This document shows positions 6,022 to 10,696 of a stretch of 10,696 nt of DNA, piece by piece. The stretch spans positions 1-10,696 of the forward strand of contig SLGL01000013.1 in assembly GCA_007123785.1 (NCBI GenBank), read 5' to 3'. Under the pieces are notes generated by a model that saw only the letters and a list, made by a program, of their open reading frames with translations, had not been told where the DNA came from and did not search any database. The stretch's first letter is position 1; each line of letters opens with the position of its first letter. Source of the stretch: Balneolaceae bacterium (GTDB lineage Bacteria > Bacteroidota > Rhodothermia > Balneolales > Balneolaceae). The position numbers and the translations under genes were made by a program.

Positions 6022-7098
6022 TTACGCGATGGTAATTTCTTCGTTCAGGTACACGTCCTGGATAAAGTTAAGAAGCTTAACTCCTTCATCCATCGGCCGC
6101 TGGAATGCTTTACGTCCGCTGATAAGGCCCATACCGCCTGCACGTTTGTTAACGACAGCCGTTTTAACCGCATCGGCAAAATCATCATCGCCGGAAGCTC
6201 CGCCAGAGTTGATCAGTCCTGCACGTCCCATGTAGCCGTTAGCCACCTGGTAACGGGTCAGATCGATTGGATTGTCGGAGGTAAGTTCATCATAAATTCG
6301 CTGGTCCAGTTTTCCGTAGCTTGAATCTCCGGAGTTCAGCGCAAGATAACCGCCATTATTGGTTGGTAGTTTTTGCTTAACAATATCAGCCCCGATCGTT
6401 ACACCAAGATGATTAGCCTGGCCTGTAAGATCGGCAGAAGAGTGATAGTCGGTTCCGTCTACTTTGAATGCAGAGTTTCGGGTATAGCACCAGAGTACAG
6501 TAGCCATTCCCAGTTCGTGTGCGTAATCGAACGCTTCGGCAACTTCTACGATCTGTCGGGTTGATTCATCAGATCCGAAGTAGATGGTTGCTCCAACAGC
6601 GGCCGCACCCATGTTGTACGCTTTGTCGATCGAGCCAAACATAATCTGATCGTACTTGTTCGGAAAGGTGAGAAGTTCGTTGTGGTTAATTTTAACCAGG
6701 AAAGGAATTTTATGTGCATATTTTCTGGCACATGCACCCAGCACACCAAAAGTAGATGCTACAGCGTTACATCCTCCTTCAATGGCAAGTTCAATAATGT
6801 TTTCCGGATCGAAATAAGCCGGGTTCTTGGCGAAGGATGCGCCTGCACTGTGCTCAATTCCCTGGTCCACAGGTAAAATCGAGAGGTACCCGGTTCCGCC
6901 AAGGCGTCCGTGATTCAGCATTCTTTGAAGGTTGTAGAGAACTCGGTTGTTTCGATCTGAATGGTACCAAATGTCATCAACATAAGATGATGACGGGATG
7001 TGTAGTTTCTCTTTCGGGATGGTTTTACATACGTGACTTAGCAGTGTGTCTGCATCTTCCCCCAGAAGTTCTTCAATACTTGATAATGCAAGTGACAT
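6022..7098 (-). CDS. fbaB: Class I fructose-bisphosphate aldolase (FbaB/DhnA type)
   Basis: Cleaves fructose 1,6-bisphosphate to dihydroxyacetone phosphate and glyceraldehyde 3-phosphate, or the reverse in gluconeogenesis, through a lysine Schiff base; cytoplasmic. The 358 residues match the FbaB length (about 350). Visible blocks: [13 protein letters not shown] (74-86), the phosphate/substrate strand [11 protein letters not shown] (133-143), [13 protein letters not shown] (164-176), [11 protein letters not shown] (236-246), in which K241 is the likely Schiff-base lysine, and [17 protein letters not shown] plus [12 protein letters not shown] near the C-terminus for phosphate binding. An AGGAG with a 6-base spacer supports the ATG at 7098. 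It is a single-gene unit with its own terminator. Confidence 0.94.
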   Translation of the reverse strand: MSLALSSIEELLGEDADTLLSHVCKTIPKEKLHIPSSSYVDDIWYHSDRNNRVLYNLQRMLNHGRLGGTGYLSILPVDQGIEHSAGASFAKNPAYFDPENIIELAIEGGCNAVASTFGVLGACARKYAHKIPFLVKINHNELLTFPNKYDQIMFGSIDKAYNMGAAAVGATIYFGSDESTRQIVEVAEAFDYAHELGMATVLWCYTRNSAFKVDGTDYHSSADLTGQANHLGVTIGADIVKQKLPTNNGGYLALNSGDSSYGKLDQRIYDELTSDNPIDLTRYQVANGYMGRAGLINSGGASGDDDFADAVKTAVVNKRAGGMGLISGRKAFQRPMDEGVKLLNFIQDVYLNEEITIA

Positions 7099-7104
7099 TT
7101 TTTG

Positions 7105-7109
7105 CTCCT
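7105..7109 (-). promoter_or_regulatory. Ribosome binding site of the aldolase gene
   Basis: The minus strand reads AGGAG six bases before the ATG. It is the strongest Shine-Dalgarno in the window and fits high expression of a glycolytic enzyme. Confidence 0.75.
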
Positions 7110-7282
7110 GTTTTATTAGAAATTTCGTTTATCTCTATAATATACACGTTAATTCATCAAGAGTCTATGGCCGCAGCATTAACAGAAAGAACTGGAAGCG
7201 CTTTGTTTGACAAATTTTAAACTCTTTAGAAGTAAAACGGAAAAACTGTTATTTTTAATGGCTGAAAACCAGCATGAATTGT

Positions 7283-7287
7283 GAAGG
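7283..7287 (+). promoter_or_regulatory. Ribosome binding site that favours the inner dusB start
   Basis: GAAGG lies four bases before the ATG at 7292. The longer start at 7274 has no such motif and would overlap it, so I place the dusB start at 7292. Confidence 0.45.
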
Positions 7288-7291
7288 CAAA

Positions 7292-8296
7292 ATGTCATCT
7301 GTTTATATGAAAATTGAAAAAATTGACATCGGTAAAAACCCCCTGTTTCTTGCTCCGATGGAAGATGTGACCGATTCTCCGTTTCGGCAGATATGCAGAA
7401 AAAAGGGAGCAAATATCGTGTATACGGAATTCATCAGCTCAGAGGCTATTATCCGAGATTCTGACATTGCATTGCATAAAATGCATTTTGAAGAGGTGGA
7501 ACGCCCGTTCGGAATTCAGATTTTTGGCGGCCGTGAAGAAGCGATGTCAGGGGCTGCCAAAGTTGCTGTTGCCAATAACCCCGATCTGGTTGACATTAAT
7601 TTTGGCTGTCCGGTTTATAAAATTGTAAAAAAGGGAGCCGGTTCTGCTTGTCTGAAAGATTTAGACATGATGGAACGAATGGCGGGTACCGTTGTAGATG
7701 CGGCAGGAGGCCTGCCGGTTACGGTAAAAACCCGGCTTGGATGGGATGACAAGACGATCCGCATTCAGGAGGTCGGGATGATGCTTCAGAATGTTGGGGT
7801 TAAAGCTCTGACCGTTCATGCCCGTACAAGATGCCAGAAGTACAAAGGTGATGCCCGATGGGAGTGGCTCAAAATGCTGAAGAATACTCCCGGGCTCGAG
7901 ATTCCCATTATCGGGAACGGAGATGTAACTTCGCCCCGGCTTGCCAAAAAGATGTTTGATGAAACTGGTGTAGACGGCGTAATGATCGGACGTGGCGCCA
8001 TTGGAAATCCCTGGGTATTTGAGCAAACCCGCCATTATCTTGAAACAGGTGAACTCTTGCCCGATCCAACTATTCGCGAGCGTTTGGAGCTATGTGCTGA
8101 ACAATTGAGATTATCGGTTGCTCATCACGGAGAAAAATATGGTGTTATTATAATGAAGAAGCATTATGGCCAGTATCTCAAGGGAATTCGAAACGGGAAA
8201 AAACTACGGGCAGCCATAATGGAAGAGAAGGAGATGGCGCCGGTCCTGGAGTTGCTGCTCAATTTCAGGGAGGAGAAGTTGTATGCGGTTGCATAG
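7292..8296 (+). CDS. dusB: tRNA-dihydrouridine synthase DusB
   Basis: An FMN enzyme that reduces uridine to dihydrouridine in the D-loop of tRNA with NADPH. With this start it has 334 residues. The TIM barrel carries FLAPMEDVTDSPFR (19-32), DINFGCP (101-107, C106 the catalytic cysteine) followed by VKKGAGSA, VKTRLGW (145-151), HARTR (176-180), IGNGDV (207-212) and GRGAIGNPW (233-241) for FMN phosphate binding; a helical tRNA-binding domain follows from about 255. The order and the GCPVYKIVKKGAG block point to DusB over DusA or DusC. Other possible starts are 7274 (six residues longer) and 7307 (MKIEKIDIG). It stands alone, divergent from the aldolase and convergent with the response regulator. 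Confidence 0.94.
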   Translation: MSSVYMKIEKIDIGKNPLFLAPMEDVTDSPFRQICRKKGANIVYTEFISSEAIIRDSDIALHKMHFEEVERPFGIQIFGGREEAMSGAAKVAVANNPDLVDINFGCPVYKIVKKGAGSACLKDLDMMERMAGTVVDAAGGLPVTVKTRLGWDDKTIRIQEVGMMLQNVGVKALTVHARTRCQKYKGDARWEWLKMLKNTPGLEIPIIGNGDVTSPRLAKKMFDETGVDGVMIGRGAIGNPWVFEQTRHYLETGELLPDPTIRERLELCAEQLRLSVAHHGEKYGVIIMKKHYGQYLKGIRNGKKLRAAIMEEKEMAPVLELLLNFREEKLYAVA

Positions 8297-8377
8297 TGCG
8301 GTTTACATCAGAAGGAAATCCGGGAACGTGCTGTCCAGATATCTGTAAATTTCAGAAATCGGTGATTTATTGACGAT

Positions 8378-8752
8378 TCAGTCAGAAGGCACCAATTTGC
8401 TAATTGAAGATTTTAAATAAGACATTGTAATTGGCTTTCCAATGTAATCGTGAAAGCCAATTTCCTGGGCTCTTTCTTTATTTCGTGGGTCGGTATTGCC
8501 AGTGATGTAAATAACCGGAATTTTTTTCTTTTTTGAGATTTGCCGGTAGGCCTCGATTCCATCTATCTGATCCTGAAGCATGATATCCATCAGAATCAGA
8601 TCGAACTCTTGTTCGTCGCACTTTTCGATGGCAGTTTTTCCTTTTGTGGCTGTATCGAATTGATTGAACCCCATCTTTTTCAGCATATGCTCAAGCATCA
8701 TCTGTAAAACCAGTTCATCCTCAACGATAAGTATTTTGAAATCCGAATCCAT
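8378..8752 (-). CDS. Stand-alone receiver-domain response regulator
   Basis: The 124-residue protein is a CheY-like receiver domain and nothing else. The acidic pair E11-D12, phospho-acceptor D56 (LILMDIML), T84 (VIYITGN) and K106 (GKP) are all present, so it should be phosphorylatable. With no DNA-binding or enzymatic output domain it must act by binding a partner or in a phosphorelay. No histidine kinase is near, so the partner is unknown. The motif VEDELVLQMMLEHMLKKMGF is like receivers often linked to hybrid or PAS kinases in this group. It faces dusB tail to tail. Confidence 0.92.
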   Translation of the reverse strand: MDSDFKILIVEDELVLQMMLEHMLKKMGFNQFDTATKGKTAIEKCDEQEFDLILMDIMLQDQIDGIEAYRQISKKKKIPVIYITGNTDPRNKERAQEIGFHDYIGKPITMSYLKSSISKLVPSD

Positions 8753-8923
8753 ATATCGTTTATCTACCCCTTACCATATTGAGTTAATCACTCTATAATG
8801 GTTTAGATGTTAATGATTTTTAAGCCCTTTTGAAATAGAGATTGAGTGATTATTCATAGTTGGCTTAGAAAATAAGTGTATAAAGGCCTTCTGTGTCCTA
8901 AAACGGTTTATTTTTATCAGAAA

Positions 8924-9937
8924 TTAATTTATCAAAAGTTTACAAATTGCTTCAGAATAGGATTCAGTAGTTCCTTGCCCGCCAATGTCCTTTGTGCAAT
9001 CTTCTTTGTGGTCCTGCAAAACTGTGTACACTGCAGACCGAATTTTTTCCGCAGTACGGTATTGATTCAGATATTCCAGCATCATAAGGGCCGAAAAGAG
9101 AAGAGCTGTAGGGTTTGCAAGGCCTTTTCCTGCAATGTCGGGTGCAGAGCCGTGAACCGCTTCAAACATCGCTGCATCATCACCAATATTGGCAGCTCCG
9201 GTAACCCCGAGCCCCCCAACAAGGCCAGATGCAAGATCCGAGAGAATGTCACCGAAAAGATTTGTGGTTACAATGACATCGAACTGCTGTGGCCTGAGAA
9301 CCATCTGCATGGCCATGTTGTCCACAATGAGATCCTGAAATTCAATTTCGGGATAATTTTCCGCTATCTCTTTGCCAATATCAAGAAACAAGCCGGTTGT
9401 AAGTTTTAAAATATTGGCTTTATGGACCAGGGTTACTTTTTTTCGTTTATTTTTTTTTGCATACTCAAATGCTGCAGTGATAATTTTCTCACTTGCATCC
9501 CTGGTTACAACTGCAATACTTTCGGCATGATTTTTTGTATCACCATCCACCCAGTGTTCTTTCCCGAAGTATAATCCCTGTGTGTTTTCCCGAAAGAGTA
9601 CGATATCTACAGCACGGAACGGACTCTCGATGTTTGGCAATGATTTTGCCGGCCGGATATTACTGTAGAGGTTAAATTTTTGGCGTAGAGCCACATTAAT
9701 CGATCTGAAACCGGCGCCAACTGGTGTAGTTAATGGTCCTTTTAAAACAATTCTGTGTTTTTTTATGGCTTCAATTGTCTCCTCGGGCAACGGATTCCCC
9801 GTCTCTTTATATGCGCTTTCTCCCGCTTTGCATTCGATCCAGTGTAAATTAGCCCCGGAGGCATCCAGTATATCGGTTACCGCTTTTGTAATCTCTTTTC
9901 CAATTCCGTCCCCCGGAATTAATACAATATTTTTCAT
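8924..9937 (-). CDS. Isocitrate dehydrogenase, NAD-type (isocitrate/isopropylmalate dehydrogenase family)
   Basis: A beta-decarboxylating dehydrogenase; most likely oxidises isocitrate to 2-oxoglutarate in the TCA cycle. The 337 residues are compact, like the NAD-IDH/IDH3 branch and shorter than E. coli Icd. Substrate residues: S79 and N81 (RSINVALRQ), R85, R95 (NIRP), R116 (FRENT), Y123 and K173; metal residues D206, D230 and D234 ([13 protein letters not shown]). S79-x-N81 is the isocitrate-type signature; isopropylmalate dehydrogenases have a Leu-rich segment here. At the cofactor site [10 protein letters not shown] has D267-I268 where E. coli NADP enzyme has Lys-Tyr, pointing to NAD+. Homoisocitrate or another family substrate cannot be fully excluded. 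It is a single gene, divergent from the MFS gene. Confidence 0.88.
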   Translation of the reverse strand: MKNIVLIPGDGIGKEITKAVTDILDASGANLHWIECKAGESAYKETGNPLPEETIEAIKKHRIVLKGPLTTPVGAGFRSINVALRQKFNLYSNIRPAKSLPNIESPFRAVDIVLFRENTQGLYFGKEHWVDGDTKNHAESIAVVTRDASEKIITAAFEYAKKNKRKKVTLVHKANILKLTTGLFLDIGKEIAENYPEIEFQDLIVDNMAMQMVLRPQQFDVIVTTNLFGDILSDLASGLVGGLGVTGAANIGDDAAMFEAVHGSAPDIAGKGLANPTALLFSALMMLEYLNQYRTAEKIRSAVYTVLQDHKEDCTKDIGGQGTTESYSEAICKLLIN

Positions 9938-10122
9938 GGCTCAAGTGAATCTTCTTATGATTTTATTTTAATCCTAAAGATAAAAAATTAACAGCACTTT
10001 AATGAAAAACCATATACAGGTGCAGATGTACAGGAATCCGCCAACCATACTTCCTGATTTTTCTGCATTTTAACTTTATTCCTACTCATAAAATTGTTAT
10101 CTCTGAGCGCAATAATAAAATT

Positions 10123-10696
10123 ATGAAACGATTCAGAAGTGATATACCCCGCGCACCCAAAAAGGAGATTTTCGGGTGGGCTATGTTCGATTTTGCCAAT
10201 CAGGCTTATACTCTGCTGATTATCACAGTGATTTTTCCTGTTCTTTTCACCACGGTTATCGTGGGAGATAGTGAACAGGACTATCGCTTGGGCAACCTGC
10301 TTTGGAGTGTTGCGCTTGGATCCAGCTATTTTCTTGTGGTGCTGAGCGGCCCTGTGTTTGGTGCCATCATGGATTATTCGGCACTGAAAAAACGGTTTTT
10401 ATTTTTTAGTTATCTATTAACCATTATCAGCACAACTCTGCTCTATTTTGTTGAGCCGGGCCTTGTGGTTTTAGGAGTGATCCTGATCATCATATCAAAT
10501 TTTGCCTATGCTATTGGTGAAAATTTTATTGCATCATTTTTACCAAGTTTGGGGCCGCCAAAAGATTTGGGTAAAATTTCGGGCTTTGGTTGGGCGCTTG
10601 GATATGTAGGCGGTCTTTTTTCAGCAGGTTTTGTGATTCTATACCTTGGTGATCCTACTCTTGAAAACTTTGACCGGATCCGCTGGGTGGGGCCTT
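10123..10696 (+). CDS. MFS transporter, UMF1/Atg22-like family (3' end outside window)
   Basis: The first 191 residues of a membrane transporter; the frame is open to the window edge. The basic N-terminus (MKRFRSDIPRAPKKEIFGW) leads to the UMF1/Atg22 family opening WAMFDFANQAYTLLIITVIF (19-38), then a helix pair around SYFLVVLSGPVFGAIMDY, in which GAIMDYSALKK is the MFS motif-A-like loop, and the conserved block ASFLPSLGPPKDLGKISGFG followed by WALGYVGG. Bacterial members are predicted permeases whose substrate is mostly unknown. The start is the first ATG of the frame and fits the family. It is divergent from the IDH gene across 185 bases; no clear promoter or Shine-Dalgarno was found. Confidence 0.9.
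   Translation, partial: MKRFRSDIPRAPKKEIFGWAMFDFANQAYTLLIITVIFPVLFTTVIVGDSEQDYRLGNLLWSVALGSSYFLVVLSGPVFGAIMDYSALKKRFLFFSYLLTIISTTLLYFVEPGLVVLGVILIIISNFAYAIGENFIASFLPSLGPPKDLGKISGFGWALGYVGGLFSAGFVILYLGDPTLENFDRIRWVGP

Noticed and set aside
7207..7212. TTGACA resembling a -35 box before dusB
   Set aside because: No acceptable -10 at 16-18 bases (AAGTAA/AGTAAA), and no Bacteroidota-type -7 box at the right distance.
8786..8851. Inverted pair AATCACTC / GAGTGATT upstream of the response regulator
   Set aside because: Eight bases separated by 50 in AT-rich DNA is expected by chance.

Overview
The window is mostly ordinary bacterial housekeeping sequence with a decayed accessory stretch at its left edge. 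Protein flavour, moderate GC and an intergenic repeat that resembles ones I recall from Balneolaceae genomes suggest the Balneolota/Bacteroidota-like group. This is inference from recall; the window holds no rRNA or marker tree to prove it.

Left edge (1-1401), read on the minus strand: the His-rich N-terminus and first membrane helices of a CopB-type copper-exporting P-type ATPase. It is broken by a one-base frameshift near 1286-1288 and cut off near 1087. A small one-helix SHOCT-domain protein begins exactly at that break. Next comes a protein with a ConA-like beta-sandwich C-terminus; its first ~48 residues look out of frame, because a good membrane anchor lies in another frame of the same DNA. 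A strongly folded intergenic repeat (1-121) follows it and probably also terminates it. Together these look like the remnant of a copper-handling locus.

Centre left (1648-3419): a two-gene minus-strand unit with a cyclophilin-type peptidyl-prolyl isomerase and an MtfA-family zinc peptidase. A 341-base gap follows with a second, eroded copy of the repeat, then rpsU (ribosomal protein bS21) on the plus strand.

Centre (3430-7098), all minus strand: class I fructose-bisphosphate aldolase with a clear intrinsic terminator, then an LPG-synthase-type flippase-like membrane protein (TTG start), then the DNA-repair ATPase RadA (GTG start).

Right (7292-10696): dusB (tRNA dihydrouridine synthase, plus), a stand-alone receiver-domain response regulator (minus), a compact isocitrate dehydrogenase with NAD-type specificity residues (minus), and the 5' part of a UMF1/Atg22-like MFS transporter (plus) running off the window. 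These genes point in different directions and do not form one pathway. I see no tRNA, rRNA, CRISPR array, transposase or phage gene. I did not find a new multi-gene system; the best leads are the folded repeat, the copB wreck and the frame problem next to it.
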